64,000 bases of DNA from JADLGL01 sp963823045 (GTDB lineage: Bacteria; Pseudomonadota; Alphaproteobacteria; Rhizobiales; Kaistiaceae). Both the position numbers and the translations under genes were made by a program. Under the pieces are notes generated by a model. That model saw only the letters and a list, made by a program, of their open reading frames with translations. It searched no databases and was not told the DNA's origin. The DNA lies in contig CAWGKA010000009.1 of assembly GCA_963823045.1 (NCBI GenBank), positions 1 to 64,000 of the forward strand. Reading direction: 5' to 3'. How positions within the stretch are numbered: the stretch's first letter is position 1; each line of letters opens with the position of its first letter. Below are positions 36,903-45,545 of the stretch, one piece after another.

Positions 36903-37121
36903 CTAGTGCTTGCTGGCCGCCGGTGACGCGGTCGCACTCTCGGGAACGGTCGTGCCCGGCGGCAGAGGCTTGTCGTCCGCCGCCTTCTGGGGGGCGCCTT
37001 CGCGCGTCGGCTCCGGAGTCGGCGTCGTTGGGGTCGCCTGCGCTGAAACGGCGTTCTGCGAGGATGCGCCCGAGTTCACGACCGGTGCGGTGTCGGTGCG
37101 GTTCTTATCTGAATTATCCAT
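36903..37121 (-). CDS. small Pro/Thr/Ala-rich hypothetical protein
   Basis: A 72-residue low-complexity, hydrophilic protein (MDNSDKNRTDTAPVVNSGAS; PTTPTPEPTREGAPQKAADD; ending SPAASKH). No signal peptide. AAGGA lies nine bases upstream of the ATG and a strong terminator follows, which supports it as a real short gene. Probably disordered; function unknown. Confidence 0.55.
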   Translation of the reverse strand: MDNSDKNRTDTAPVVNSGASSQNAVSAQATPTTPTPEPTREGAPQKAADDKPLPPGTTVPESATASPAASKH

Positions 37122-37592
37122 GAAAAAACGTCCTTGTTCGGTATTTCCTCAAGGCCGACCGGCCTCAGGCAGCGCGCGGGCAAAAAAAGACATGCCGCCC
37201 CAAATTCTTATATTTTCTTGGGTATTCTGATTTGTTCGCCGAGACCTTTATGTGGGTCTGGAAATCAGGGTATTCAAGCGCGACCGCCCATTATTTATTT
37301 GGTGTTGGCGAAGTACGACTTTTGAGCTGCCTTTGGGCGCGGCGATAAACTCTGCCGAATCCGAACGCGACGCCATCCCAATTCCGGAGCCGCGATCTCA
37401 CCGAACGAAGGTCAGGATATTGTTCACGCGGCGGCGTCCTATCGGGCTCACACCCGTCAAAACAATCGAACCGACAAATAAATAGGTACCTTCCGAAATA
37501 ATCGGATATAATGCCCGGAGTTTAGCGAATTACACGATGCCAGCAGCCCACAACTAGATCACAAAAACAATTGCTGGACAGGGAGGAAAATA
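37122..37592. other. intergenic, 471 bases, A+T-rich divergent promoter region
   Basis: This separates the minus-strand small gene and the plus-strand secreted protein. It is clearly lower in G+C than its surroundings (for example TTCTTATATTTTCTTGG near 37205), as expected for promoter or horizontally acquired DNA. No gene or hairpin recognised. Confidence 0.4.
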
Positions 37593-38138
37593 ATGACGCG
37601 CCACAGAAATTTCTTCGGGCCAAAGATTCATAAGTACGGTCGTCCGAGCGTCTTATTTACCACGATTATTGCGTCATGTATTTGTACCTCCGCGCTTGCC
37701 AAAATCAATATACCCATTGGTCCGGCAGCGACCGAACTGCAAGAGCAATGCAGGAACTTGCAAACTTTTTACGATCAAAAGAAAGAAGCGCTTGATCGTC
37801 AGATCCAGAACGGCGGGATTTCGACGCCTGACTTCGTAGCAATACTCGATGACCTCAGAGCGTTCATGTTTCTATGGAGCGACAACTGCGAAGAAGCGTA
37901 TGGCAACATAGCCTATTTCAGGGATGGGATACGGGACCCCGCTTCCCTTGACGCATACGTCCGCCGCTATCTGGGACGGCTAGGTGTTGACGTTGACGTT
38001 GATGTTGCCGCGCCTGGTAGCTTGCCGGGCGGAGGCGGCGGGCTTGGTTCTCCTGCGCCCGGGCCCGCACCGTCGCCTGGCCCGGTTGCAAGTTCAAGTT
38101 CAGTTCCGCCGTCCAGCTGCCGATTGTGCGTCGATTAG
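37593..38138 (+). CDS. secreted hypothetical protein with Pro/Gly-rich tail
   Basis: GGGAGGAAAATA directly precedes the ATG. A long basic leader precedes the hydrophobic segment (VLFTTIIASCICTSALA). The mature protein has a helical central region (LQEQCRNLQTFYDQKKEALD, FVAILDDLRAFMFLWSDNCE) with two cysteines likely to pair, and a C-terminal VDVDVDVAAPGSLPGGGGG/SPAPGPAPSPGP tail ending in two further cysteines (SCRLC). Total 181 residues. Family unknown. Confidence 0.65.
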   Translation: MTRHRNFFGPKIHKYGRPSVLFTTIIASCICTSALAKINIPIGPAATELQEQCRNLQTFYDQKKEALDRQIQNGGISTPDFVAILDDLRAFMFLWSDNCEEAYGNIAYFRDGIRDPASLDAYVRRYLGRLGVDVDVDVAAPGSLPGGGGGLGSPAPGPAPSPGPVASSSSVPPSSCRLCVD

Positions 38139-38699
38139 CCTTCCGTCGCGACCACGCGTCAACCAGTGTCCTGCGCCCGAAAAGTTCGCCGGCACCTCTG
38201 GCGCTGAGCGGCCTTGTGGGCCAATGGCAGGCTACGTCCGCTTCTGGCGCTATGCGGCCCTGAGGGCCGTCAGGGATGAAGACCGGTTCTGACCCCCACG
38301 CGAACGGTCGGCAATGCGGGTCTGGTCTCGATCTGGTAGCGGACGCCAAACAGGCGGCTGATCAGGACAGCTCCTGACCCAATGCGGTCTATGGCGACAG
38401 CGGCAGCTTCCGCCGGATACGCCGCGACGGTGGGAAGCTATTTGCACATTACCCGGGCACGGACATTTGTTTGACTTGCGTCCGAAACCGGACGAGGGTG
38501 CAAACCTGAACCGACTTGCGTGCCTTCTTTCTTTGACGGCCCGTCGGTGTTCAACCCGGCGACACGCTCATGCATGAGCGCCAGACCGGGCGGCAAATAC
38601 CAGAACAATCCATGTGACGAACTGACCGCTGCTTCGCGGCGCGGCCTGCGCACGCGTCAGGGAGATCCACGGCGCTTCAACCTGAAGGAACAACAAGAA
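38139..38699. repeat. intergenic, 561 bases, with dispersed-repeat copy 1
   Basis: The block 38306-38353 (GTCGGCAATGCGGGTCTGG, then TAGCGGACGCCAAACAGG) matches 40938-40986 at roughly four bases in five. Nearby GTCCGCTTCTGGCGC (38239) and CTGACCCAATGCGGTC (38376) recur at 39429 and 39480. This is a dispersed intergenic element of the 'gtccgctt...agcggac' kind frequent in alphaproteobacteria. The 5' end of the next gene lies beyond it. Confidence 0.5.
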
Positions 38700-39218
38700 A
38701 TGCTCAACTCCGATCACATTACAAGACACCCACTGTACCGACGGATACTCCGTAGACTGGCTGCCGCCTCAGCGGCGCTGGTGCTGGTGGTGGCGACCGC
38801 ACAAAGCGCGAACGCGGACTGCGTCCGCCATATCTACAATCAATCCAGCACCGCCTGGGTCGTCCGATGCTTGAACGGCAGCAGCGATCTTTGCTGCCTA
38901 CGGTACGACAACGGCTGCCAAGAGACCTTTGCCCCGCGCCAGCCCGGTCTAGTTCATTACTTCTACATCCTGCCCGGGGAAACAGTAGAAATAAAGTACG
39001 GATGTCTTCTGGCCGACCGGCTCATTGAGCTTGAGGCTCAAGCTGGATCACCGTATAATTACAAATTCAACATAAGTCTTGGGGCTGGCGCAACTTTGTG
39101 CAAAGTGGCCGATGCGTTGTTTACCGGATGTGCTTACCTCGAACACCCGAATATGGGAAACACTGGTCGGGCAACACTGAACGAGCCTGCCGATGGAGAT
39201 ATTATTCTGCTAAACTGA
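38700..39218 (+). CDS. secreted cysteine-rich hypothetical protein
   Basis: The ATG at 38700 is preceded by AAGGA. The N-terminus is basic, then AAASAALVLVVATAQSANAD forms a signal peptide. The mature protein (about 135 residues) has eight cysteines in closely spaced pairs, e.g. CVRHIYNQSSTAWVVRCLNG and SDLCCLRYDNGCQE. A beta-rich part with YFYILPGETVEIKYGC follows. Disulfide-stabilised and exported by inference; no family recognised. Confidence 0.65.
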   Translation: MLNSDHITRHPLYRRILRRLAAASAALVLVVATAQSANADCVRHIYNQSSTAWVVRCLNGSSDLCCLRYDNGCQETFAPRQPGLVHYFYILPGETVEIKYGCLLADRLIELEAQAGSPYNYKFNISLGAGATLCKVADALFTGCAYLEHPNMGNTGRATLNEPADGDIILLN

Positions 39219-39524
39219 ACGGCAGAACCTCCTACCTGTGCGCTGGCCGGCCCCGATTTGGTGGACGAGCCGGCGCTGTTCTCTGACGATACGCTGCCCA
39301 AGGTCCTCCGCCCAAGGCTGCGGTGACCACGCGCCCTGGTCGATCATGCGCCGCACCAACGTCAGCAATCGCGGTCCAACAGCACTAGTTGTGATATTCT
39401 CCGCTATCAGAACTCTCGCCTACCAAAGTCCGCTTCTGGCGCAGAGCGGACTTCTGGCCAGTCGCGGGTTTCGTCCGTCTCTGACCCAAAGCGGTCCATG
39501 CCCTGATGGCCTCGACTGGGCTCA
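39219..39524. repeat. intergenic, 306 bases, with dispersed-repeat copy 2
   Basis: The segment 39427-39503 carries GTCCGCTTCTGGCGCAGAGC, then CTGACCCAAAGCGGTCCATG, matching copy 1 at 38236-38390. No gene. Confidence 0.5.
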
Positions 39525-40667
39525 TCACTCGGGGCTTGCGTTGCCGGTGAGATTGCCTTCGGTGATCGTGATTGTGGCCCCGGCATATCCGTCGCCGATA
39601 CGCCCGACGCGCAGATCATAGGTGCCAGGATCCGCGTCCTCAAAGCCTACCTGACCTGCCGCGCCGCAAAAGACCTCGCCAGCCGGAGTTGTGACCACCA
39701 AGGTCGCGCCATCGAAGCCACTGACGGTGAAGATCAGATAGTTGCCGATCGCTTCGTAGGTTAGCCGCAGATCGGCAACCGCAGCAACGTAGCCAGGGCA
39801 TGCACCGTCGGTCAGGGTACCGACATCGACTTGCAGGTCGCCGACAAAGACGAACAGATCGAATGGATTTGGGATCAACGGGTTCGTCAACGTGAAGGTG
39901 CCAAAGGTGGGGTCCGCGTCTTCGAAGCCCAGGTCGCTGGGGCCCAATTCCAAACTGCCGCCAAAGTTGCCCGCGATGGGCAAGCCAGGTTGGATGTCAT
40001 CGTCGCGCGGTCCACCAGCTACCTCGAGCGCACCGGCGCCCTCTGCCGCGAAACCGGCGAATTCGATATCGTAGAGATTGGTGAGAACGCTCCGAAACTC
40101 TGCTGCCTCGATGCGGAGATTATTGTTGTCGGGATCGCAATCGTCGTTGGCCGGGTTGTCGTCCATCGCGAGTGCCGGATCGGTCAGGTCTAAAGTCAGC
40201 TCCAAGTTGACTTGCGCCAATTGATCGATGGTCAGATCATCGAGCTTGAAATCTCCGACGGACTCAAAATGAACATAGGCGCCGACGGGCACGCTCCGGA
40301 TCGGCGAGGTGACCAATTGCACGGGTTCCCCGTAAGCCATACGAGCCACCAAGCGGAGCAGCGCCGTTTCCGTTTCGTCGTTAAAGTCGATCGCTCCGCT
40401 ATTGGTGACCCAGCCGGATGCCTTTATTCCATAGAAAGTGTCGCCTTCGGGCGTGACCGTTTTGCGAACAGCATCAATTGTAACGGAACTCGCGACGATA
40501 TCCGGGAGGACGCCGCATACAACTATTCGCTCACGTGACGCGGAGGGCCCACTGCTCTGGGCAACAACAATTTCCGGCCGGTCAGTCGCGCGGGATTGCG
40601 CCGCCGAGGTGGTCAGCAACGCTGCCAATAAAACCGCGACAAATTGATGTCTTGGCGAATTGGTCAC
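39525..40667 (-). CDS. secreted protein with one C-terminal PPC-like repeat
   Basis: GTG at 40667, right after GGAGGGAAT, starts a signal peptide (FVAVLLAALLTTSAAQSRA). The first 220 mature residues are a distinct beta-rich domain (TPEGDTFYGIKASGWVTNSG, ETALLRLVARMAYGEPVQLV). It contains an Asp/Asn cluster (DPALAMDDNPANDDCDPDN) that could bind calcium. The C-terminal 120 residues are a divergent member of the repeat family: DPTFGTFTLTNPLIPNPFD, GACPGYVAAVADLRLTYEA, FDGATLVVTTPAGEVFCGAA and GTYDLRVGRIGDG. The frame is intact (380 residues). Function unknown. Confidence 0.75.
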   Translation of the reverse strand: MTNSPRHQFVAVLLAALLTTSAAQSRATDRPEIVVAQSSGPSASRERIVVCGVLPDIVASSVTIDAVRKTVTPEGDTFYGIKASGWVTNSGAIDFNDETETALLRLVARMAYGEPVQLVTSPIRSVPVGAYVHFESVGDFKLDDLTIDQLAQVNLELTLDLTDPALAMDDNPANDDCDPDNNNLRIEAAEFRSVLTNLYDIEFAGFAAEGAGALEVAGGPRDDDIQPGLPIAGNFGGSLELGPSDLGFEDADPTFGTFTLTNPLIPNPFDLFVFVGDLQVDVGTLTDGACPGYVAAVADLRLTYEAIGNYLIFTVSGFDGATLVVTTPAGEVFCGAAGQVGFEDADPGTYDLRVGRIGDGYAGATITITEGNLTGNASPE

Positions 40668-41109
40668 ATTCCCTCCAATGGCAAACTTAGCGCAAATCGC
40701 CCGGCCGGTAAATTTGCTAGCTTCAGTGGCGGTCTTCTTCTTGCAAGAATCTCTGCCGTTCACCTTCCAACGGTGCACTCCTGAGCGAACAATTGGCAGG
40801 TCTTCTGCCCGACGATATCGAGCCGAGCCCTAAGCGGGCGCACACCTCTCGGTGATTCAAGTGCCCTGCGACAGCATTAGGGGCGCCGACCACGGCCAGA
40901 CCGAACGACCGCTGATGGCGCCAAGCGGCCCTTCAGCCGATCGGCAATTTGCGTCTGGTCTTGATCGCATAGCGGACGCCAAGCCTGAATCCGACCCAAG
41001 GGCGCGCACAAAAGAGGCGGCGCGGCTTCGACAGCCGCGCCGCAAGGCCAACCTAGCGGGAGGGTGGAGGGACTAGGTTCGGCGGCTGCGTTCAAGGAAC
41101 GCGAGGTGA
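40668..41109. repeat. intergenic, 442 bases, with dispersed-repeat copy 3
   Basis: It begins with the control region of the minus-strand secreted gene. Copy 3 of the dispersed element lies at about 40905-41000 (ATCGGCAATTTGCGTCTGG, then ATAGCGGACGCCAAGCCTG). The terminator of the fasciclin gene is at its far end. Confidence 0.5.
41017..41043 (-). terminator. 11-bp hairpin with T-run after the fasciclin gene
   Basis: GCGGCGCGGCT, loop TCGAC and AGCCGCGCCGC form a perfect stem. On the minus strand CCTCTTTTG follows, consistent with an intrinsic terminator for the fasciclin gene ending at 41110. Confidence 0.7.
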
Positions 41110-41601
41110 CTACATGTCCGGCGGAAGCAAGACGGTATCGATGACGTGGATGACGCCGTTGGAGGCCAGAACGTCGGCAGCGATGACATTGGCGCCGTTG
41201 ACCTTAACGCCGTCGGTGGCGTCGATATGAATGGTAGCGCCCTCGACCGTTGCAACGTCGAGCGTCTGGCCGGCGATATCAGCTGACATTACCGCGCCCG
41301 GGATGACGTGATAGGTGAGCACGGCGATCAGCGTGTCGATGTTCTCCGGCTGAAGGAGGCTCTCGACCGTGCCCTCAGGCAGCGCCGCGAAGGCTTCGTC
41401 CGTCGGGGCGAACACGGTGAACGGGCCCTCGCCCGTCAGCGTGTCGACGAGACCGGCGGCTTCCACGGCAGCAACGAGCGTATTGAAGGTGCCCGCGTCG
41501 ACGGCTGTCTCGACGATATTCATCTCGGGCTGGGCGGACGCGACGCCGGTCGCGATGATCAGGGCGCCGGCAGTGGCTGCGAAGGTCTTGCGGAGGTTCA
41601 T
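41110..41601 (-). CDS. secreted fasciclin-domain protein
   Basis: The ATG at 41601 (MNLRKTFAATAGALIIATGV, signal peptide) follows GAGG at nine bases. The mature part is one FAS1 domain with both conserved boxes: H1-type FTVFAPTDEAFAALPEGTVE and H2-type NGVIHVIDTVLLPP, with the YHVIPG motif between them. FAS1 domains mediate adhesion, and small secreted versions are common in alphaproteobacteria. The frame is intact (163 residues). Confidence 0.92.
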   Translation of the reverse strand: MNLRKTFAATAGALIIATGVASAQPEMNIVETAVDAGTFNTLVAAVEAAGLVDTLTGEGPFTVFAPTDEAFAALPEGTVESLLQPENIDTLIAVLTYHVIPGAVMSADIAGQTLDVATVEGATIHIDATDGVKVNGANVIAADVLASNGVIHVIDTVLLPPDM

Positions 41602-42007
41602 ATAGGTCGTCCTCATAGGGTTAGTGGGGGCAGTGCATTGGCTCACTTACCCCCCTGCTACGGAACGAACGGTCCATCTGGATCAGACCTTTGGATCGAG
41701 AAATCTTAAATCTGCATCACGTGATCCGACTCGGTTCGAACTGCGTATCATCGCGCCCGCTCGTGCCGATTCATGGGCTGCATCGCCCGTTGCGCGGTAA
41801 TCCAATTCGCCCTCCCGCGCGTAGGAAGACATGTTGGACGGGGACGTGAACTGATCACGATGACAATGGTAGCCGGCATGATCGTGGCCACGGTGGCGTT
41901 GCCCTGCGCAGTCGCTTGCTGGGTCCGAGGCGCCGGGATATCAAGATCGGCGATGACCATTGACCCATGGTCGCGGCCGGCCGCCACTGCTGGATGCTCG
42001 ATGAATC
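41602..42007. other. intergenic, 406 bases, divergent promoter region
   Basis: This lies between the divergent fasciclin and oxygenase-like genes. A hydrophobic open frame in 41773-42033 overlaps the oxygenase start and lacks a ribosome site, so it is not called. Confidence 0.35.
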
Positions 42008-42871
42008 ATGGCGACTTTCGACTACGTGCTTGAACGTATCCGGGCGCAGCCGTTCAGATCCGCGCCGTTCAAACATCTCTACATAGATGGCCTCTTCTCC
42101 GGCGCGCATTTCGCCGCAATCGTGAGCGCGCGGGAGATCAACGTCAGGTCGGCCTCGCGTGACGACGCCGAGTTATTCGACGAACTCCTGGCGGCCGGAT
42201 ACGAAATGATCACGTTCCCCGGCTGCACGGGCAAAAAGGCCCGCTACATCGCTTGGCACGCCGAGCGCAGCCGCGAGGTGGCCACCATCCACTCGGCCTG
42301 CGAAGGCCTGGGCGCGGCGCTGCGTCTCAAGCAGCCGACAAGCGATATCATCGCCGAGCTGGACGCATTCCTGCAAAGCCAGGCGTTTGTCGAGTGCCTT
42401 GCGGAGAAGTTTGAAATGTCGCTCAGCGACAAGCGCTATAACGCCGGCCTGCAGAAATACCTCGACGGCTACGAGATCAGCCCGCATCCAGATATCCGCA
42501 AGAAGGCGCTGACCTTCATGGTCAACATCAATCCGCATCCGAATGCGGATCGTCTGATCCATCACACCCACTATCTGCGCTTTTCCGAGGCCTATCGTTT
42601 CGTCGAAGCGTTCTGGCGAGCCCATCCCGAGGTCGACCGCTGCTGGGTACCTTGGGACTGGTGCGAGACCAGTTTCGTGCAGACAATGAACAACTCGATG
42701 GTCGCCTTCGCGCCCGACGATGACACGATCCATGCGGTCAAGGCGGCATACGATCACTTCGAGGGACAGCGCACGCAGCTCTACGGCAACATCTGGCGAT
42801 CGCGATCACCGGCGCGATCGAAGCTCGAATGGGAAGAACTCCAGCAGATTCACGACGCCAGTCCGATCTAG
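42008..42871 (+). CDS. 2OG-Fe(II) oxygenase-like protein
   Basis: A 287-residue cytosolic protein. An iron-site H-x-D is plausible in GYEISPHPDIRKKALTFMVN (about residues 153-170), a distal histidine in DDTIHAVKAAYDHF (about 244) and an arginine about nine residues later in GQRTQLYGNIW. The sequence strand plan (LTFMVNINPH, HTHYLRFSEAYRFVEAFW, CWVPWDWCETSFVQTMNNSM) fits the double-stranded beta helix of the prolyl-hydroxylase-like group. The substrate is unknown; relatives modify amino acids, sugars or proteins. It may pair functionally with no neighbour. Confidence 0.6.
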   Translation: MATFDYVLERIRAQPFRSAPFKHLYIDGLFSGAHFAAIVSAREINVRSASRDDAELFDELLAAGYEMITFPGCTGKKARYIAWHAERSREVATIHSACEGLGAALRLKQPTSDIIAELDAFLQSQAFVECLAEKFEMSLSDKRYNAGLQKYLDGYEISPHPDIRKKALTFMVNINPHPNADRLIHHTHYLRFSEAYRFVEAFWRAHPEVDRCWVPWDWCETSFVQTMNNSMVAFAPDDDTIHAVKAAYDHFEGQRTQLYGNIWRSRSPARSKLEWEELQQIHDASPI

Positions 42872-42940
42872 CTTGGCGTCGGTCTGCGGGCGAAGGGGTC
42901 GGCGCTGTCCTGGTCGCCGTTTACCGGCTAGTCTTGCGGC

Positions 42941-43933
42941 ATGCTCACGATGACCATGAGGCGTGGCGCGCGATCGGTGCTCGGCTTGGCTGCAGCGACC
43001 ACCCTGATCATGCTTCCGGCCGCCCTCGCCCAGCCTAGGCAGTCCGACGGCGAGTGGCGGACGATGGCGCCAATGCCCGAAATCCGTACCGAGGTCAGCG
43101 TCGCGGCCGACGGCACCTATCTGTATGTGGTCGGCGGGTTCGGCATCAGTGCCGGCACGGTGACAGCGCCCTTGGCCGTCTATCGATACGATCCAGACGG
43201 CGATCGCTGGGACTACGTCACCGACCTGCCGGCGGGCGTCAATCACGCCGGGCTCGCCTATCTTGACGGGTCGCTCTATGTGCTTGGCGGGCATCAAGGC
43301 GTGAGCTTCAATCCGACCGATCGCGTCATGATCTATGATCTGGCGGACGGCGTCTGGCGCGATGGGTCGCCGATGCCGACCCGGCGCGGGGCCGCCGCCG
43401 TCGCCATTCTCGACGGCCGCATTCATGTGATCGGCGGCGAGACCTCATCCGGCGTTACAGACGTCCATGAGGTCTACGATCCGGAAACGGACAGCTGGTC
43501 TTTCGCCGCGGCGATGCCGACGGCTCGCGAGCACATTTCGGCCGCCGCCATCGGCGAGGAGATCGTCGTCCTCGGCGGCCGCAATGGCGCGACGAGCACG
43601 ATGGCGACGAACGAAATCTACAGCGCCGCCACGGACAGCTGGAGGAGTGGCGCTCCCGCCCCGACGGGGCGAAGCGGCACCGCCGCGGTCGCCCTCGGCG
43701 GCACGGTCTATTTCTTCGGCGGCGAGCAGTTTGACGACGTCATCGGCACGTTCGACGAGGCGGAACGCTATGACCCCGCGAGCGATCGATGGGACGTTCT
43801 TCCGCCGATGCCGACGGCGCGCCACGGCCTTGGCGCGGGCGTCGTTGCCGGGCGGATCTATGTGATATCGGGCGGACCGCAGGCGGGGTTCGCCTTCAGC
43901 GGCGTCAACGAGAGGCTGACACCCTCGCCATAG
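42941..43933 (+). CDS. secreted kelch-repeat beta-propeller protein
   Basis: A signal peptide (LAAATTLIMLPAALA) is followed by about six kelch blades, each with the GG pair and Y-x(6)-W spacing: YLYVVGGFG, AVYRYDPDGDRWDYVTDLP; GSLYVLGGHQG; RIHVIGGETS, VYDPETDSWSFAAAMPT; EIVVLGGRNG; TVYFFGGEQF, RYDPASDRWDVLPPMPT; RIYVISGGPQ. Kelch propellers bind proteins or carry galactose-oxidase-type catalysis; the copper ligands of the latter are not evident. The frame is intact (330 residues). Convergent with the pentapeptide gene. Confidence 0.9.
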   Translation: MLTMTMRRGARSVLGLAAATTLIMLPAALAQPRQSDGEWRTMAPMPEIRTEVSVAADGTYLYVVGGFGISAGTVTAPLAVYRYDPDGDRWDYVTDLPAGVNHAGLAYLDGSLYVLGGHQGVSFNPTDRVMIYDLADGVWRDGSPMPTRRGAAAVAILDGRIHVIGGETSSGVTDVHEVYDPETDSWSFAAAMPTAREHISAAAIGEEIVVLGGRNGATSTMATNEIYSAATDSWRSGAPAPTGRSGTAAVALGGTVYFFGGEQFDDVIGTFDEAERYDPASDRWDVLPPMPTARHGLGAGVVAGRIYVISGGPQAGFAFSGVNERLTPSP

Positions 43934-43942
43934 CCGTCGGGC

Positions 43943-44656
43943 TCATTCGCAATTGGTGTTGTTGACCGTGTAGTTCGGCATGATCGTGTGGCAGAAGGTG
44001 GCGCCGTCCAGAATGGCAAAGCGGGCATCGGCGCCGCCGAGATTGGCGTCATGCAGTTCGGCGTTCGACAGGTCGGCGCCCGTCAGGATCGCCCCGGCCA
44101 ATGTGGCGCCGCCAAGATCGGCGCCGGTCAGATCCGAACTGGTGAGGTTCGCCCGGCTGAGGTCAGCGTTGCGGAGATCTGCCCCGATCAGCACCGCGTT
44201 GCCAATGATGGCGTCCCTGAGATTAGCGCCGACGAGATAGGTGCGCGTGAGGTCGGCGGCGATCAGATTCGTGCCCTCGACATTCGCCTCCGCCAGAATT
44301 GCCTCCATCAGCTTTGCTTCGTGGAAATCGGCTCCGGCCAACACCGCGCCCGTCAAATTGGCGCGTTGAAGATCCGCGCGGCCGAAGTGAGCGCCTTCGA
44401 GATTCGCTCCCGCCAAAGACGACGCCGCCAGGAACGCCCCTTCCAGATTCGCGCCGGCCAACTCCGCACGGGGGAGTTCGGCATTGGTCAGGTTGCAGCC
44501 CGGACATTGGCCGGTTGAGAGCAATTGCTCGAGCTGGCTCGCATTATAGGCGGCGGCTGGCGAGCCGATGGCGGCGAGTGCGAACATCGCGGCCAGCGCT
44601 GCCGCAGTCGTGCGCCTCGCAGATGCGCGTATCGTCGCGATCAAATGTTCCCTCAC
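43943..44656 (-). CDS. secreted pentapeptide-repeat protein (locus 1, short form)
   Basis: A GTG start gives a signal peptide (AAALAAMFALAAIGSPAAA), then LEQLLSTGQCPGCNLTNAEL with the CPGC entry motif. About 30 A(D/N)LxX pentapeptides follow, predicted to form a right-handed quadrilateral beta helix, ending FCHTIMPNYTVNNTNCE. 237 residues. It lacks the extra N-terminal domain of the other two pentapeptide proteins here. The 16-base palindrome at 44698-44713 lies 42 bases upstream, in the promoter position. It is the last gene of locus 1 (PQQ dehydrogenases, long pentapeptide protein, cytochrome c). Confidence 0.9.
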   Translation of the reverse strand: MREHLIATIRASARRTTAAALAAMFALAAIGSPAAAYNASQLEQLLSTGQCPGCNLTNAELPRAELAGANLEGAFLAASSLAGANLEGAHFGRADLQRANLTGAVLAGADFHEAKLMEAILAEANVEGTNLIAADLTRTYLVGANLRDAIIGNAVLIGADLRNADLSRANLTSSDLTGADLGGATLAGAILTGADLSNAELHDANLGGADARFAILDGATFCHTIMPNYTVNNTNCE

Positions 44657-44697
44657 CGCTGGCGCGCGGAACCGGCACTATGCTCGTTCGTGGCGAC

Positions 44698-44713
44698 TGA
44701 CCCAGTTGGGTCA
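44698..44713. promoter_or_regulatory. palindrome TGACCC-AGTT-GGGTCA, candidate operator
   Basis: A 6-4-6 inverted repeat 42 bases upstream of the start of the short pentapeptide gene. It shares the pattern TRACCC-N4-GGGTYA with the two sites at 50982 and 51103 upstream of the PQQ dehydrogenase copy. I found no other copy in the window. Confidence 0.5.
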
Positions 44714-44813
44714 TCTTACACGAAGCCAAGTACCCTGAGGAGATGTGGCTGCATCAGCGCCAATGCCGTCCGCGACATGCGGCAGCAACGTCAACGGCGT
44801 CTATCGTGAGATA

Positions 44814-44841
44814 GAAGCGCGCCGCTGTCGCGGCGCGCTTC
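44814..44841 (-). terminator. 12-bp hairpin after the cytochrome gene
   Basis: GAAGCGCGCCGC, loop TGTC and GCGGCGCGCTTC form a perfect stem ten bases beyond the minus-strand cytochrome c stop. No strong T-tract. Confidence 0.6.
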
Positions 44842-44851
44842 ATCGTACGGT

Positions 44852-45445
44852 CTAGCCGGCGGGGGGCAAATCCGCTTCGTGCGGGTAGTCGACGCAGCGG
44901 GCGTTGCCCTCACCCCAGAACAGTTCGCATTGCTCGAACGTGATCTGTTCATGGCCCTGGAGGTAATTCACGATGTAATAGGTGACGGCATCGATGTCCT
45001 CGTCATGCAGGCGAGACGGGCCGCGGATCGGCGCGTTGGCACCCAGCTGCGCTGCGGTGACGCCATAGCAATCGGTGCTGTTGGCACGGTAGGCGTCACG
45101 GAAGAAATAGGGCATCGGCGTGCCCGGACGGCCGCAGGCGATGGTCATGCGGATGGCATCAGCACTGAGCGCGGTGGTCCGGAGGGACGGCCCCTGTGGA
45201 TTGGGTCCCTCGCGTTCACCATTGGCGGCCCAGCCGTGGCAACCGCGACAGCCCGCGGATTTGTAGACTTCAAGCCCGGCAAGGATCAGCGCCTCGTCGG
45301 CCGGGGCAGCGGCGGCATCCGACGCGGCTGCTGGCGCCGCAGGAAACTCCATGGCCGAGGGGGCGATCGAATAGGCAACCACGAGTGCGCCAGCGACGGC
45401 ACCGAAGGCCAGAAGGCGTCTGACTGAGAAACGAGTGGAGGGCAT
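44852..45445 (-). CDS. c-type cytochrome of PQQ locus 1
   Basis: A 197-residue protein. Its signal/anchor segment (RRLLAFGAVAGALVVAYSI) is followed by an Ala/Pro-rich linker and one haem site, GCRGCHGWAANGEREGPNPQ. Then come GPSLRTTALSADAIRMTIACG, CGRPGTPMPYFF with the likely haem-ligand methionine, the cysteine-containing CYGVTAAQLGANA, and FEQCELFWGEGNARCVDYP. It is periplasmic by inference and probably accepts electrons from the adjacent PQQ dehydrogenase. It is the paralogue of the cytochrome at 61847, sharing CHGWA, CGRPGT, CYG(V/M)TA(A/D)QLGAN and two late cysteines. The ribosome site is GGGAAGA before ATG. Confidence 0.9.
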   Translation of the reverse strand: MPSTRFSVRRLLAFGAVAGALVVAYSIAPSAMEFPAAPAAASDAAAAPADEALILAGLEVYKSAGCRGCHGWAANGEREGPNPQGPSLRTTALSADAIRMTIACGRPGTPMPYFFRDAYRANSTDCYGVTAAQLGANAPIRGPSRLHDEDIDAVTYYIVNYLQGHEQITFEQCELFWGEGNARCVDYPHEADLPPAG

Positions 45446-45505
45446 TGTTGTCTTCCCTGGTTTTTGGATAGCTCAGCGCTGAGCAATCATACTCTTATGA
45501 AGTCG

Positions 45506-45525
45506 CAGTCTCCAGCGGGAGACTG
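45506..45525 (-). terminator. 8-bp hairpin after the long pentapeptide gene
   Basis: CAGTCTCC, loop AGCG and GGAGACTG form a stem about 20 bases beyond the minus-strand stop at 45546. The palindrome GCTCAGCGCTGAGC lies 20 bases further on. Confidence 0.45.
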
Positions 45526-45545
45526 GTTGGGTGAAAGAAACATGA

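Noticed and set aside
40040..40140. Asp/Asn cluster DPDNNNLRIEAAE as an EF-hand or dockerin loop
   Set aside because: The hydrophobic and final Glu positions are off by one relative to the canonical 12-residue loop.
41773..42033. Hydrophobic 86-codon open frame before the oxygenase-like gene
   Set aside because: It overlaps the start of the better-supported gene and lacks a ribosome site.
45471..45484. Palindrome GCTCAGCGCTGAGC as a further regulon operator
   Set aside because: It does not match the TRACCC-N4-GGGTYA pattern and occurs once; it may be part of the terminator region.
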